This document shows, piece by piece, positions 19,278 through 30,700 of a DNA stretch of 64,000 nt. Positions within the stretch are counted from its first letter, which is position 1; each line of letters starts with the position of its first letter. The position numbers and the translations under genes are program-made. Below the pieces are notes generated by a model that saw only the letters and a list, made by a program, of their open reading frames with translations, was not told the DNA's origin and did not search any database. The stretch lies in NCBI RefSeq assembly GCF_001440345.1, contig NZ_LJYX01000009.1:124001-188000 (forward strand), in the 5' to 3' direction. This stretch comes from Colwellia sp. TT2012. Lineage in GTDB: Bacteria; Pseudomonadota; Gammaproteobacteria; Enterobacterales; Alteromonadaceae.

Positions 19278-20969
19278 ATGAATTTTTCTCGTCTAACACG
19301 GCCGGTGACAATCACTGATAGTTTTATTGGCCATCAGTTAGGACTATTTAATGATAAATATAATCGCTTAGTTTTTATTGTGCTGCTGATGGCCATTATT
19401 TCAATAGGCATGGTTTGGCTTATTCATTCAGCTGCGGAAACCGATGCGGAAAATAAAGTAGATCAAAGCCCATTAACCTTTGAAGTAGCGGCTATCACCG
19501 AGAATGATTGGGGAATAACAGCGCTTATTTCGCCTTTGAATAAGGTAAGCTTTAGCCCTCATCAGGGCAATTTTATCAATTTGGGCAAACGTGATTTCTT
19601 ATGGTTAAAATTAACCTTAGCGCCAACAAAGGCGGAGAATAACGGTAAAAAAAGTCAAATTTTAGTGCTTAAAAAAAACCGCATTCATACCCCCGTTGAG
19701 TTGCACTATTTAACGTTAAAAGCAGGATGGGTCAAAAAAATCGTCCATGGCAGTGCTCAATTTCATCAAAATATTGTCATTCGCCTACCTAAAAAAATGG
19801 CATCTAAGACTTTTTACTTGAAATTACAGGGCCAGTATTTAAGAACTTCACTTTACTTATTTGATGATGAAGCCTTCTTTGCCGATCTGCAACTTTCCTC
19901 GTTATATAGCGGCTTGTTTTTTGGTATGTTGTTACTTTTTTCGCTTTATCACCTCATGTTATACCTGCGTTTAAAAACGCCGGCTTACCTGGCTTACAGC
20001 GTAATGTTGTTACTACTGACTAGCTGGTTTTTATCCGGACAAGGCTGGTTAGAGTATCTGTTGCCAAACGTGACTTATGTAAAAAATATTACCGTGATTA
20101 TTGGCGGATTATTAATCGTCTCTATTGGTGAATTTGCTAAACATTATCTACAAATTAAGGAACTTTCGCGCCGGATATACCAAGTCTTGATAGTTGCTCA
20201 ATTACTGTTACTGCTATTATTGCTTGCTAGGTTAAGTTTGCAAAGTCTATTACCCTCATCCGTTAGACAGTTTTGTTATGGTCTTGGCTTATTCACTTGC
20301 TTGGTGATTTTTATTGCCTGTTTGTCTGCTGCTATTATCGGTGTTCACAAACAGAAAACTGCCGCTGGTTATTATTTAGCGGCCACCATTATGTTTTTTG
20401 TTATGGCTAGTATCATGGGTTTATCCGCGGGGAATATTATTGATTTTCACTTTTCATGGCCTTTACTACAAATGACTTCAGCCATTGAAATTATTATTTT
20501 TAGTGCCGGTTTAGTGTCGATATATTATCAACAGCAACAAAATGAAAAAGCAGTTGAGATACAGCTGCAACAGGCTCAGCAAAAACTAGTCAAACAATTA
20601 GAAATCAGTAACCAACTTAAAGACAAAGTTTTAAACAATGTGATTGCTCATAAACTCTTTCCTGAACTGGCTAAAGTAACTGCTTTTTTACCTGAAATAA
20701 TGTATGTGCAAGCCTTAGGAAATAAGAGCTTAGTTGTGTATAAAAAGAATCAGCGTAAATACAAAATTGAACTTGCCTGTAATTTACAAAATTTAGTTGA
20801 AAGCTTTGGTGACGAGTATTTAATACGCATACACAAATCCTACTTAGTTAATCCACGGCAAGCTATGTCATTACAACGCAGAAGTTCAGCCGACTATGAT
20901 TTACAGTTAGACACCGAAACCGTCCCCGTCGGTCGAAAGTTTTTAAATCAAACAAAAAAGTTGATTTAG
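19278..20969 (+). CDS. Membrane-bound LytTR-family regulator with 7TMR-DISM sensor
   Basis: 563 residues. After an N-terminal membrane helix (about 32-50, LVFIVLLMAIISIGMVWLIH) comes a periplasmic beta-rich domain (about 60-205) like 7TMR-DISMED2. Seven hydrophobic segments follow (about 210-415, starting LYSGLFFGMLLLFSLYH). A Q-rich coiled coil (about 420-455) leads to a C-terminal LytTR DNA-binding domain (EIMYVQALGNKSLVVYKK, YLIRIHKSYLVNP, VPVGRKFL). Binding DNA directly from a membrane receptor is a one-component design. The ligand and target are not evident; the divergent narK-kinase unit is one candidate target. There is no phosphoacceptor domain. Confidence 0.85.
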   Translation: MNFSRLTRPVTITDSFIGHQLGLFNDKYNRLVFIVLLMAIISIGMVWLIHSAAETDAENKVDQSPLTFEVAAITENDWGITALISPLNKVSFSPHQGNFINLGKRDFLWLKLTLAPTKAENNGKKSQILVLKKNRIHTPVELHYLTLKAGWVKKIVHGSAQFHQNIVIRLPKKMASKTFYLKLQGQYLRTSLYLFDDEAFFADLQLSSLYSGLFFGMLLLFSLYHLMLYLRLKTPAYLAYSVMLLLLTSWFLSGQGWLEYLLPNVTYVKNITVIIGGLLIVSIGEFAKHYLQIKELSRRIYQVLIVAQLLLLLLLLARLSLQSLLPSSVRQFCYGLGLFTCLVIFIACLSAAIIGVHKQKTAAGYYLAATIMFFVMASIMGLSAGNIIDFHFSWPLLQMTSAIEIIIFSAGLVSIYYQQQQNEKAVEIQLQQAQQKLVKQLEISNQLKDKVLNNVIAHKLFPELAKVTAFLPEIMYVQALGNKSLVVYKKNQRKYKIELACNLQNLVESFGDEYLIRIHKSYLVNPRQAMSLQRRSSADYDLQLDTETVPVGRKFLNQTKKLI

Positions 20970-20990
20970 AGTCATATAGCTCTACTTTTT
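20967..20990 (+). terminator. Weak candidate terminator after the LytTR gene
   Basis: TAGAG and CTCTA pair around an 8-bp loop and are followed by CTTTTT. The stem is only 5 bp and overlaps the stop codon. Confidence 0.35.
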
Positions 20991-21257
20991 GTGAAAAAAA
21001 CATCTACCGTTCAATAATTAATTTAACGGCTGTATTCTTGTTATTACCATATATAACAACTAGTTAATGTATTTATAGTGCCTGACATATACGCTTCACT
21101 TTTATCTGAAAATTCAATGAGTTTTTACCCCTTGTTGTTTGCTTTTTATGTCATTAAAGTAGCGTTTCTATCGTCGGTTAGCACAGTTTCTCAGGCAAAA
21201 CTGTATGACTATTTATCGACGTTTTAAGCGACTTATAAATAAATGGGTAAAGGATTA

Positions 21258-22601
21258 ATGTTAAAAATAATGAATATTCTACTCTTGGTATGCCTGCTGC
21301 CAGCTTGCCAAGAAGGTCAACAAGAAGGTCAACAAGACAGTCCAATAATCACTATGGATGAACAAGTTTGTCGTGAGCAAAGCCTAAAAAATATCGCCAT
21401 GTGGGAATACATGAATGATTGGTATTTATGGAATGATGCCTTAGATCAAAACTCCGTACTGGCAGACTTTCTTTCTATAGACGATTTATTAGCTGACATT
21501 AAAGAGAAAAACCCGCTCGACCGTTACAGTTTTGTTGTTTCTAAACAAGAAAGTGACGATATGTTTGTTAATGCACAAACGTTTGGTTATGGCATGGCTA
21601 ATAGCACGGATGAAATGACGGATGAGCTAATCGTTAATTTTGTTTTTGACGATAGCAATGCACAAAAAATAGGCTTAAGTCGAGGCGATCGTATTACTCA
21701 CATAGCCGGCAATAATTTAAGTGAATTACTCAGTAAAGCAGACTTTAGCTGGGCAGAATTCTGGCTCACTATAGAGCAAAGCCAGTTGGTTGCTTTTACT
21801 TGGCGACAACTCGATGGCACCGTAATCACCAGAGAAATGATACAAAGTAAAGTAACCACCAATACCGTTTTTGCTACTGAGGTGATTGAGTCCGAAGTAG
21901 GGAAAATTGGTTATCTGGTTTATAACAGTTTTATTGACCCCAGTAGTGAGGACTTAAATCAAGTTTTTCGCTATTTTAAGGAGCAAAATGTCGATGAACT
22001 CATTGTCGATTTACGTTATAACCATGGTGGTACCTCTCGCATGTCTAACCAATTAGCCAGTCAAATTGGTGGTGATAATGTCTTTGGGGAAATTTATAAT
22101 GCGCCAACCAATAACGCCAACCATGTTAGTGCTGTTGAGATTTTTAATCTTAACAAGGCGGAACACTATTTAAGTTTGTCGAAAGTGGTTTTTATCACTA
22201 CGGGAGAATCGGCTTCGGGTAGTGAAGTATTGATCAACTCGCTAAAACCTTTTTTAGAGGTAAAATTAGTGGGTCAAAAAACCTATGGTAAACCCGTGGG
22301 CATGAGAGTCGCTCAACTCTGTGATGAAGTTATCTTTGCTATTACTCATCATAACCATAATGCCGACGGCTATGGTGACTTTTTTGACGGCATAGCAGTG
22401 GATTGTCCAGCGATTGATAGTGTGGCAGGACCTTGGGGCTCGAGTAAGGATCCTATGTTAAGCGAGGCGGTCTATTTATTAGAGCATAAGCAATGTTCAC
22501 CTTATCTTAACAGCGCTACAAGCCAGAAGACTCGCTTGATGACTAAGCCATTATATCGGGAGTTTTCTACCACTAAACCTTTTGCTACAGTCTCTCATTA
22601 G
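21258..22601 (+). CDS. S41-family peptidase lipoprotein (C-terminal processing protease-like)
   Basis: The ATG at 21258 has AAAGGA just before it and gives a compact lipoprotein signal (MLKIMNILLLVCLLPAC, lipobox LPAC); an ATG at 21243 adds five residues. A short EGQQ repeat follows the cysteine. About 447 residues: a WEYMNDWYLW segment typical of this S41 branch, a PDZ-like part (about 85-165; KIGLSRGDRITHIAG), then the protease core with LIVDLRYNHGG, the nucleophile in TGESASGSEVLI and the general-base lysine in VGQKTYGKPVG. It should be anchored to a periplasm-facing membrane. A small lipoprotein gene starts 8 bp later and is likely co-expressed. The substrate is unknown. Confidence 0.86.
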   Translation: MLKIMNILLLVCLLPACQEGQQEGQQDSPIITMDEQVCREQSLKNIAMWEYMNDWYLWNDALDQNSVLADFLSIDDLLADIKEKNPLDRYSFVVSKQESDDMFVNAQTFGYGMANSTDEMTDELIVNFVFDDSNAQKIGLSRGDRITHIAGNNLSELLSKADFSWAEFWLTIEQSQLVAFTWRQLDGTVITREMIQSKVTTNTVFATEVIESEVGKIGYLVYNSFIDPSSEDLNQVFRYFKEQNVDELIVDLRYNHGGTSRMSNQLASQIGGDNVFGEIYNAPTNNANHVSAVEIFNLNKAEHYLSLSKVVFITTGESASGSEVLINSLKPFLEVKLVGQKTYGKPVGMRVAQLCDEVIFAITHHNHNADGYGDFFDGIAVDCPAIDSVAGPWGSSKDPMLSEAVYLLEHKQCSPYLNSATSQKTRLMTKPLYREFSTTKPFATVSH

Positions 22602-22609
22602 GAAAAATA

Positions 22610-23152
22610 ATGAAGAAGTTCAACCTGATTTCAATTTTACTTGCTACTTTACTGATAAACGCCTGCTCAAGTGTGCCACTAGCTACCATGATGCATTTTG
22701 CTGATGCTAAACCCGATGATTTTTTCCAAGTGGATCCTCGTGGCATTACCATCGAAGTGACGATAAATAGTGCCGCAAATTTTGATCCTGTCGTTTCGGT
22801 AACTTTATCGGCAACGGTTGAAGATGAAGCAGGGCAAAGACATTATAACTTTCCTTTAGAAAAGGTAAGTTTGGCTAAGCTTGCGGCTAAAGAAAGCTAC
22901 TTCTCTAGTCGGCCGGCAATGGATATTTATATTTTAAAGCTAAATGCTAAAGCGATAAAAAATTTAGCTATGATTAACCTTGAAAGAAAAGCGGGCAATA
23001 AAAAGAGAGTCGGTCTATCTGCCGGTGTTAACTTTTCCAAAGACATTAACCTAGTCGATGAAAACACCGTACTTTCAATTGGACTTAAGCTAAGCGAAAA
23101 AGGCGATTTTATTATGTTAATAGACAATTGGCGAGTGCTAGCAGAGCAATAG
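22610..23152 (+). CDS. Small lipoprotein of unknown function
   Basis: 180 residues with a lipoprotein signal peptide (MKKFNLISILLATLLINAC, lipobox INAC at about 16-19). The rest is soluble and mostly beta-strand in appearance (GITIEVTINSAANFDPVVSVTLSATV). I do not recognise a family. Only 8 bp separate it from the S41 protease, and AGGAAA precedes the ATG, so the two probably form an operon. It could be a substrate, partner or regulator of the protease. A terminator-like hairpin follows. Confidence 0.7.
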   Translation: MKKFNLISILLATLLINACSSVPLATMMHFADAKPDDFFQVDPRGITIEVTINSAANFDPVVSVTLSATVEDEAGQRHYNFPLEKVSLAKLAAKESYFSSRPAMDIYILKLNAKAIKNLAMINLERKAGNKKRVGLSAGVNFSKDINLVDENTVLSIGLKLSEKGDFIMLIDNWRVLAEQ

Positions 23153-23173
23153 ATTTTTAAAGGTAACTATTGA

Positions 23174-23198
23174 AGTTAGCTTAAGCTAACTGATTTTT
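23174..23198 (+). terminator. Candidate terminator after the lipoprotein gene
   Basis: AGTTAGC and GCTAACT form a 7-bp stem around TTAA, followed by GATTTTT, 21 bp after the stop codon. Confidence 0.6.
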
Positions 23199-23395
23199 GA
23201 ATAAAGCGGGAGAAATAGCCCATTTATATAGTCATAAGCTTAATTGCCAACCTGTTCGCGAAGGCAACTTTTTTGACAGCAGAGAAAATAAGGATCACGC
23301 TAAGGTGAAATTGACCTAGGGCTAAATGGGTCTATGCTAAATGCTAATGAATTGTAAATTTTATCTCCTCCTCTTTCAATCTTGAGACGCAAAAT

Positions 23396-25864
23396 ATGTT
23401 TGGCTTAGAATTTATAGATAATAATACCGATCTCTTGCTGACATTAACTACCGATTATAATTACTTTGTTGTCTTTGCTTCTTATATCGTTGCTTGGATT
23501 GGGGTGTACGCGGGGTTATCTACCATTCCTTCTATGCGTAATGCTGAGTCAGTTACCACTAAGCGCTTATGGCATATTGGCGGCTCTATCGCCATGGGGT
23601 GCGCAATATGGTCGATGCACTTTGTTGGTATGCTGGCGTTATCATTACCCGTAGCCGTGCACCATCATCTTGTACTCACCGCATTATCTGTTCTGCCTGC
23701 TATTGCGGCCAGTTACATCGCGTTGTTTTTTATTGATCGTGATAAATATGATAGTTGGCAGCTTATCGGCGCTGGAATTATCTTAGGAGCGGGTATTGGC
23801 ACCATGCATTATATGGGCATGGAAGCAATGTATGGTAATTTCATTTTAGTTTACCAGCCCTGGTTTTTCCTGCTCTCTATCATTGTTGCCGTAGTCTTGG
23901 CTATTTTTGCTCTGTATGCCGGAAAATATACTGTTAATTCTACCAGGGAAGGGAAATACCAGTTGATACGCTCTGCGGCGTTAGTTGGTGCCGCTATTAC
24001 CGGTATGCATTATATGGGTATGCAAGCATCGATCTTTTTGGCAACAGGCGATTTAACCCACGGAGAATCTAGTAATTCACATGCCATGATGACGGTTATA
24101 TTAACCGCTGCCACACTTTTTTTATCTATGTTAGCGGTCGTTTCTAACATCATCAACAAAATGTTTAATAAGCTCATGCTGGCCAAAGCTGATGCCGAAG
24201 CTTCAACTAAAGCAAAGGCCGAGTTTTTAGCTAGCATGAGTCATGAAATTCGTACTCCAATGAATGGCGTTTTAGGCATGTTAGATTTATTGATTAGGTC
24301 AAACCTGGATGAAAATCAACTATATAAGGCAACTATCGCTCGTTCTAGCGCTAAGTCATTATTAGTTTTATTGAATGACATTTTAGACTTTTCCAAAGTG
24401 GAAGCAGGGAAACTAGATTTAGAAATACTGGACTTTGATGTGCGCAGTTTATTAATTGAATTTGCTCAATCTGTAGCCTTACAAGTTGAAAGTAAAGGCT
24501 TAGAAATTATTCTCGATATTACTCATATTGAACATTCCATGGTCAAAGGTGATCCAGACCGCATTAGGCAAATCATTGCTAATTTAGTTTCAAACGCCAT
24601 AAAGTTTACCGAAAAGGGCGAGATTATCGTTAGGGCAGAACTAGTGGAGGACGAAAATTGTGCGTTAATCTTTACTTGTACCGTGCAGGATAGTGGCATA
24701 GGTATTCCGAAAAAAGCCATTAATAAGCTTTTTCAACTATTTACCCAAGTTGACTCTTCCACTACCCGAAAATATGGCGGCACTGGGCTCGGTTTATCCA
24801 TAGCCAAACAATTATGTGAATTGATGCAAGGTTCCATATCCGTTACTAGTACCTTGGCTAAGGGCAGTTGTTTTAAATTTAATATTACTTTGTTAAAAAG
24901 TAACCAATCTAAACAGGTAATCCCCCATATTGATGTCAGCAAGTTATCCTTATTAGTGATAGATGATAACGCCACCAATAGGGAAGTATTAAGGGGACAA
25001 TTAGAGCACTGGGGCTGTTATGTAGAAGAAGCGGACAGTGCAGCTGCGGCGTTATTCAAACTGGCACAGTGTTATGACAATGAGCAGGCTTTGTTTGATG
25101 TGATCTTTGTTGATATGCAGATGCCGGAAATGGACGGTGCCACTTTTGCTAGGAAAATAAGAAGCGATAAGCGTTTTAATCAACTGCCTATGGTAATGAT
25201 GACATCCATGTCAGCACAAGGAGATAAGCAGTACTTTAGTGATTTAGGTTTTAGTGCCTATTTCTCAAAACCGGTTACCGGAGCCGATATTTTGGATGCG
25301 TTAGCAATAATAAAAGCCACTGCCAGTGATACTAACGGCTCGCAACCTATTATTACCCATCAATATCTAGCTTCATTTTCCCATGAAAAGCATGAATTAG
25401 CTGAACATAATAGCGCTAGCAGTGACCAAGGTGTCGAGCCTATAAGCAGGTCAGCTGATGTTAAAATTTTATTGGTCGAAGATAACCGAATTAATACTGT
25501 GGTAGCGACGCAAATGCTTAATGCCATTGGCCTTAATGTTACCGCGGCTAAGAATGGCCAAGAAGCTTTACATGTTTTGGCTAACGCCCATGCAGACGAC
25601 CCCTTCACTTTGGTGTTAATGGATTGCCAAATGCCAACCATGGATGGCTATCAAGCGACCAGAGAAATTCGCTTGGGCGAAGCAGGGGATAACTATAAAG
25701 ACATCCCTATTATTGCCATGACTGCTAACGCTATGATTGGCGATGATGAGAAATGTTTTGCTGCGGGTATGAGTGACTATTTAACTAAGCCAATAGAGTT
25801 AGAAATATTAACGGAGACCCTTAATAAGTGGCTAAATAAGACCAATAAAGCCTTCATTAATTGA
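23396..25864 (+). CDS. MHYT-domain hybrid sensor histidine kinase with two receiver domains
   Basis: 822 residues. The N-terminal membrane part (about 1-265) carries the MHYT repeats AIWSMHFVGM, IGTMHYMGM and ITGMHYMGM, thought to bind copper and sense O2, CO or NO. Then come HisKA (SMSHEIRTPMNGVLGM, about 279), HATPase (NLVSNAIKF, VQDSGIGIP, GGTGLGLSIAKQL) and two receiver domains: LLVIDDNATN / VIFVDMQMPEMDG / YFSKPV, and ILLVEDNRIN / LVLMDCQMPTMDG / YLTKPIE. No Hpt domain is fused; the REC-GGDEF-Hpt protein further along is one possible partner. The gene stands alone with no adjacent response regulator. Confidence 0.93.
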   Translation: MFGLEFIDNNTDLLLTLTTDYNYFVVFASYIVAWIGVYAGLSTIPSMRNAESVTTKRLWHIGGSIAMGCAIWSMHFVGMLALSLPVAVHHHLVLTALSVLPAIAASYIALFFIDRDKYDSWQLIGAGIILGAGIGTMHYMGMEAMYGNFILVYQPWFFLLSIIVAVVLAIFALYAGKYTVNSTREGKYQLIRSAALVGAAITGMHYMGMQASIFLATGDLTHGESSNSHAMMTVILTAATLFLSMLAVVSNIINKMFNKLMLAKADAEASTKAKAEFLASMSHEIRTPMNGVLGMLDLLIRSNLDENQLYKATIARSSAKSLLVLLNDILDFSKVEAGKLDLEILDFDVRSLLIEFAQSVALQVESKGLEIILDITHIEHSMVKGDPDRIRQIIANLVSNAIKFTEKGEIIVRAELVEDENCALIFTCTVQDSGIGIPKKAINKLFQLFTQVDSSTTRKYGGTGLGLSIAKQLCELMQGSISVTSTLAKGSCFKFNITLLKSNQSKQVIPHIDVSKLSLLVIDDNATNREVLRGQLEHWGCYVEEADSAAAALFKLAQCYDNEQALFDVIFVDMQMPEMDGATFARKIRSDKRFNQLPMVMMTSMSAQGDKQYFSDLGFSAYFSKPVTGADILDALAIIKATASDTNGSQPIITHQYLASFSHEKHELAEHNSASSDQGVEPISRSADVKILLVEDNRINTVVATQMLNAIGLNVTAAKNGQEALHVLANAHADDPFTLVLMDCQMPTMDGYQATREIRLGEAGDNYKDIPIIAMTANAMIGDDEKCFAAGMSDYLTKPIELEILTETLNKWLNKTNKAFIN

Positions 25865-26222
25865 GTAATTCGATTCAGCTGCTTAACCTGTTAATAGCAA
25901 AAATGCTACCGATGAGCACGATATTTTTAATGAGGGTCGGAACATTGTGCCGGGACAAAAACCTCTGCTCTGAGTGTTTCTGCTACACAAGGGGCATATT
26001 GGCAATCCTAAAGGGAAAAAGGCCTAACAATGAATTTTATGAGCCATGTATTTGGCTACCTAAAGCCGAAGAGATATTTGTAATGGTATAGCGGGTGGTC
26101 AGTGTGAGCTTTTTGGTCGTTACTATTAATTAGCCTTAAAGGATAGTGATAACTGCCTACACTTAATTTACTTGTTCAGGTAAACTACGGGCACGTTTTC
26201 ATTGCACAGTTTTTCCCGTTTT
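25865..26222. other. Intergenic region without a recognisable gene
   Basis: 358 bp between the MHYT kinase and sbcD. A 76-codon frame opens here from a TTG overlapping the kinase stop; it has no ribosome site and no recognisable similarity, so I do not call it. The sbcDC promoter should lie in the last 150 bp. Confidence 0.5.
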
Positions 26223-27737
26223 ATGCGCATTATCCATACCTCAGATTGGCACCTTGGCCAATATTTTTACGGCAAAAGCCGCGCCAATGAACATCAACAA
26301 TTTCTTAGCTGGTTGATAGCACAAGTTAGTAAACATAATATTGAGGCCATTATTGTTGCCGGTGATATTTTTGATACCTCAACCCCACCAAGTTATGCCC
26401 GTGAAATGTATTATGATTTTATTGCCAAGCTACATCTGACTGCTTGCCAATTGGTTATATTGGCTGGAAATCATGACTCAGTGGCGATGTTGTCTGAGTC
26501 GCAAGCGGTATTAGCCAGTTTATCTACCCGCGTTATTACCCAAGTAATACCTGTGTCACTTGCTGAAGATGATTTAAGTAATGAAACAAGTGCGGCAGCT
26601 AAGGCCTTGGCACAGCAAGTTTTTCCGTTAATGAATGCCAAAGGGCAAGCATCGGCCATTATTTGTGCCATTCCTTTTGTCCGTCCACGTGATGTTATTA
26701 AAAGCCGTGCTGGTCAGTCAGCCAGTGATAAACAGCAAAATTTACAACAGGCGATCAGTGCTCATTATCAGCACCTTTATCAACACGCGGTTGTTTTAGC
26801 TAAAAAGTTATTCAAAGAGCAAGCCAAAACACAAGCTAAAGCACCATCCAAAGAAATATCGAAAGATGTAGAGCAGGGCGAGCAATTGCCTATTATTGCC
26901 ACCGGACATTTAACCGCCCTTGGTGTCTCGATAAATGACAGTAAAAGTGACTCGGTCAGAGATATTTATATAGGCTCGTTAGAAGCTTTTCCTGCTAGCG
27001 CTTTTCCGCCAGCAGACTATATAGCTCTGGGTCATATCCATAGAGCGCAACACGTGGCGAAATCAGAGCACATTCGTTATTGCGGCTCGCCAATCGCGCT
27101 TAGTTTTGATGAAGCAAAACAGGAAAAACGCGTACTTATGGTTGAGTTCATCTCGGGCAAACTTGCTCAGGTTAACGATATTATGGTGCCGTGTTTTCAA
27201 GCGTTATATATGGTAAAAACTTCCGTGGATGAGCTTGAGTGCAACTTAAAAAAGACCCTGGTAGAGTTTGAATTGTTTAAAGAGCAGAGTGCGCAAACCG
27301 AGCTAGCGATTGAGAGCAAAGCTTGGCTTGATATCGAAATTGATAATGGCGATCACTTGCGTGATTTATCACAAAGAGTCAGTGAGCTTGTTGTTGATAT
27401 GCCGTTTGAAGTGTTATTGGTGCGTCGTTGTAAAAAAGCACGGCAACGTCTGCAAGCACAACTGTCACAGCAAGATAACAGTACTTTAAGCGAATTATCG
27501 TTGGCAGAAGTATTTGATTCGCGTTTGTCACAACTGGATTGGCAAACAGAGGAGGAATTAGCCCGTAAAGTGCGCTTGAAATTATTGTTTACTGAGCTAT
27601 CGGTGGAGCTTTCCGCTAAGCGCTCAGCTGAAGTTAAGCAAGGTGAGGCTGAAAAACAAGGACAAAGCGAGGCTTGTGATAGTGATGCGGGCAAGGAAAA
27701 TGGCAAGGTTGAAGAGGTTGAGCAAGACAATTTATGA
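26223..27737 (+). CDS. sbcD: SbcCD nuclease, nuclease subunit SbcD
   Basis: Mre11-type metallophosphoesterase that, with SbcC, cuts hairpins and trims DNA ends. Starting at the ATG at 26223 gives [17 protein letters not shown], the usual N-terminus; a TTG seven codons earlier is unlikely. Phosphoesterase motifs follow: [19 protein letters not shown], and ATGHLTALG with [11 protein letters not shown]. The roughly 504 residues exceed E. coli SbcD (400), through a lysine/glutamine-rich insertion (about 203-230) and an acidic, low-complexity tail from about 470. The stop overlaps the sbcC start by 4 bp (ATGA), indicating translational coupling. Confidence 0.94.
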   Translation: MRIIHTSDWHLGQYFYGKSRANEHQQFLSWLIAQVSKHNIEAIIVAGDIFDTSTPPSYAREMYYDFIAKLHLTACQLVILAGNHDSVAMLSESQAVLASLSTRVITQVIPVSLAEDDLSNETSAAAKALAQQVFPLMNAKGQASAIICAIPFVRPRDVIKSRAGQSASDKQQNLQQAISAHYQHLYQHAVVLAKKLFKEQAKTQAKAPSKEISKDVEQGEQLPIIATGHLTALGVSINDSKSDSVRDIYIGSLEAFPASAFPPADYIALGHIHRAQHVAKSEHIRYCGSPIALSFDEAKQEKRVLMVEFISGKLAQVNDIMVPCFQALYMVKTSVDELECNLKKTLVEFELFKEQSAQTELAIESKAWLDIEIDNGDHLRDLSQRVSELVVDMPFEVLLVRRCKKARQRLQAQLSQQDNSTLSELSLAEVFDSRLSQLDWQTEEELARKVRLKLLFTELSVELSAKRSAEVKQGEAEKQGQSEACDSDAGKENGKVEEVEQDNL

Positions 27738-30700
27738 GAATTTTAACTTTACGCTTTGAGAACATTAATTCTCTCAAAGGCAGTTGGAAAATAGATTTTA
27801 GTGCCGCGCCTTTTGATAGCAGCGGTTTATTCGCCATTACCGGTCCTACTGGGGCCGGAAAAACCACCATACTCGATGCTATTTGTTTAGCGCTTTATCA
27901 TCAAACACCGCGTTTAACTGTTTCTAAAAAACAAAACCAGTTAATGACCCGCCATACTAGTCACTGTATGGCTGAGGTTGAATTTGAAGTGAAAGGTCAA
28001 GGATATCGGGCCTTTTGGAGCCAAAAAAGAGCCCGCAATAAGCTTGATGGCAATTTATTAGAGCCTGTGGCGGAACTCGCTAAACTCGATGGCACCATAA
28101 TGTCAAATAAGCTTAAAACAGTGCGCAGCGATATTAGCGATTTAACTGGGCTTAACTTTTCACGTTTTACCAAATCAATGATGCTTTCCCAAGGAGAGTT
28201 TGCCGCCTTTTTAAATGCTCCGGCCAATGAGCGCGCGCAATTACTTGAACAGCTCACCGGTACCGAAATTTACGGCGATATTTCCCAACAAGTTTTTGAT
28301 AATCACCGCAGTGCCAGTGAAGAATTGAAGTTATTACAAGCTCAGAGCCAAGGTGTAGCCTTACTTGATGAAGAACAGGTCAGTGAGCTTGAGCGACAAC
28401 TTGCGCAAACCACAAGGCAAGAAAAACAGTTAAATGAACAAGTGCAGCAGGCGCAACAAGTAAAAAATTGGTGCTCGAATTTATCGACTAATGCACAAGC
28501 ACAACAAGAGGCAAAGCAGCAGTTAACAGTGATAGAGACGCAAGAGCAGCAAGCAAAAGCCGATCTTGATTTACTCATCCAGTCGACCTTGGCTGAGCCG
28601 CTGCGCGCGCCTTATGAGCAAATGGCGCATTATCGTCAGCAATACCAGCAAAGTTTGCAGCAAGTGACTAGTCAAACCGAGCAATTAGCAACACTGGAGC
28701 AAGCGGTTTTAGCCAGTGATAGTGTCTTAACCCAGCTAAAAACCAGCCAAATTACGGCAGAAAAACAACGTAACGTTATTGAGCAAGTATTGCAGGAAAA
28801 GATCCAACCGCTTGAACATGCCATTACTCACCAACAAGCAGCTTGGCAAGAGACTAACAATAGTGTCGCGGGACAAAGCAAGGAATTAACGGTTAACGAA
28901 GCGGCTTTAGTTACGGCTCAAACCGAGCAAGAGCAAATATTACAGACAGTGGTGCAGCAACAAGAAGCGTTAGCTCAAGGCCATGCCTTGCAGCAATTGC
29001 CGGAAAAACTACCCTTATGGCAAAATCAATATCAGCAATTAACTCAACAGCAAGTGAGTGTGCAGGGCTTATTAACCGAGCAAAGTAAGCTTGAGCAAAC
29101 GCTGCTTGGTTTACAAGCTCAACATCAAACACAACAGCAGCACATTACGCAGAGTGAAGGGCTGTTACTCGCGCTTAATGAACAACAGCAAACCCTGGTC
29201 GACCAAGCACAGCAAGGGGTGCAAAACAGCCAAGCGGCGCAGGCTATCTTTGCTCGCTTTAGTGATGATAACGCAGAGGATAAGGGCGTAAATCAGGCAG
29301 CAGCGATAACTGAGGTAACCAGCGAGACCCTTAATCAAGCGGTTGTTGATAGCCAAGAGCAACAACTAAGCTTAAAACAAGCCCTGCAGCTAGCACAGCG
29401 GTTTCAGGTGTTGGCTGATGAGCAACAAGGTTTGTCACGACAACAAGTAAAAGATAAGCAACAACTGACCATAACAGAGCAAGAGCTAATACAGTTACGC
29501 ATAAGTTATGGTGCTAATCAGCAACAGAAAAAAGACGTTGAACGTTTACTTGCTCAGCAGCAAACTATTATGGCGCTCAGTGAGCACAGAGCAAAACTAC
29601 AAGCCGAAGACGCTTGCCCCTTATGTGGCTCATGTGAACACCCAGCGATAAATGATTATCAAGCACTTGATAGTGATGAGCAGCAACAGCGTTTATCACG
29701 GCTCAATGATGAATTGTCGCAATTAGAACAACAAGGTAAAGCCCTTAATAGTGTGCAAGCGCAGTTAACGGCGCAACTTGCCATGCAACATTCTCGTCTA
29801 CAAGGCATCACTAACGAGCAACAGAGTCTTGAGCAAAATTGGCAGTCGTTAACTGTTAAGCCATTTATCAAGGAAGATATTACTAGCAAGCAAAATGAAC
29901 AGCAGATTTCATTAATAGAAGCAGGCACTGCGCAAGCGTTAACTCAGCAATTAAATACCTTAAGTCAGCAGCTTGATGAGTTACTGTCTTTGCAACAAGC
30001 ACTGCAGCAAAACAGTCAAGCTCAGCAACAAAACCTTGAGCAAATCACCCTTGGTGATAAGCAATTATCTAGTCAGAAAAATCAATTACAACTATTGCAC
30101 GAACAAGGCAATTTTCAGCGTGACCTTAAGATAAAGATAGCCAAGGATTTAGCCTTAGCACAGCAAGCTATGGTCACCCTCAATGGACAATTATTAGCCG
30201 ACATCACTGTGAGCGGAATTGAGAGTAAAATAGCCTTGCCTAATGTTTCGGTAAGTGATGAGACTAGCGGACAAGTTCAGTCAATATGTATTGATGAAAC
30301 TTGGCTAGGCTCTGTAAAAAAACAGGGACAAGAATACCAACAAATTGTCAGTAACCAGCAAGCCGCACAAGAGCTCTTAACTGGCATTGAGCACACGCTA
30401 GGTTTACTAAAACAGCAGGTTGAACAACAGCAGCACTTATATAACCAAGTAAAAACACAATTAAGTGGCCAGCAAAGTGAAATTTCCGCTCAAAACACCT
30501 TACGTGTCACCTTGTTTGTTGAGCTTGGTATCACCGATAAACAGATGCAAGATACGGTTATATTGACAGAAAAAATAACTGCTGAGCGACTGGCTGATGA
30601 TAAAAATCTTGAACAGGCGAAACGTCTGTATCAGGCAGAAATATCAGCACAGCAGGAAAGTAAAGGCCAACTAAGCACGGAAAAAACACAATTAGAGACG

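Noticed and set aside
25861-26091. 76-codon frame after the MHYT kinase, with several cysteines
   Set aside because: It needs a TTG start overlapping the kinase stop, has no ribosome site and matches nothing I recognise.
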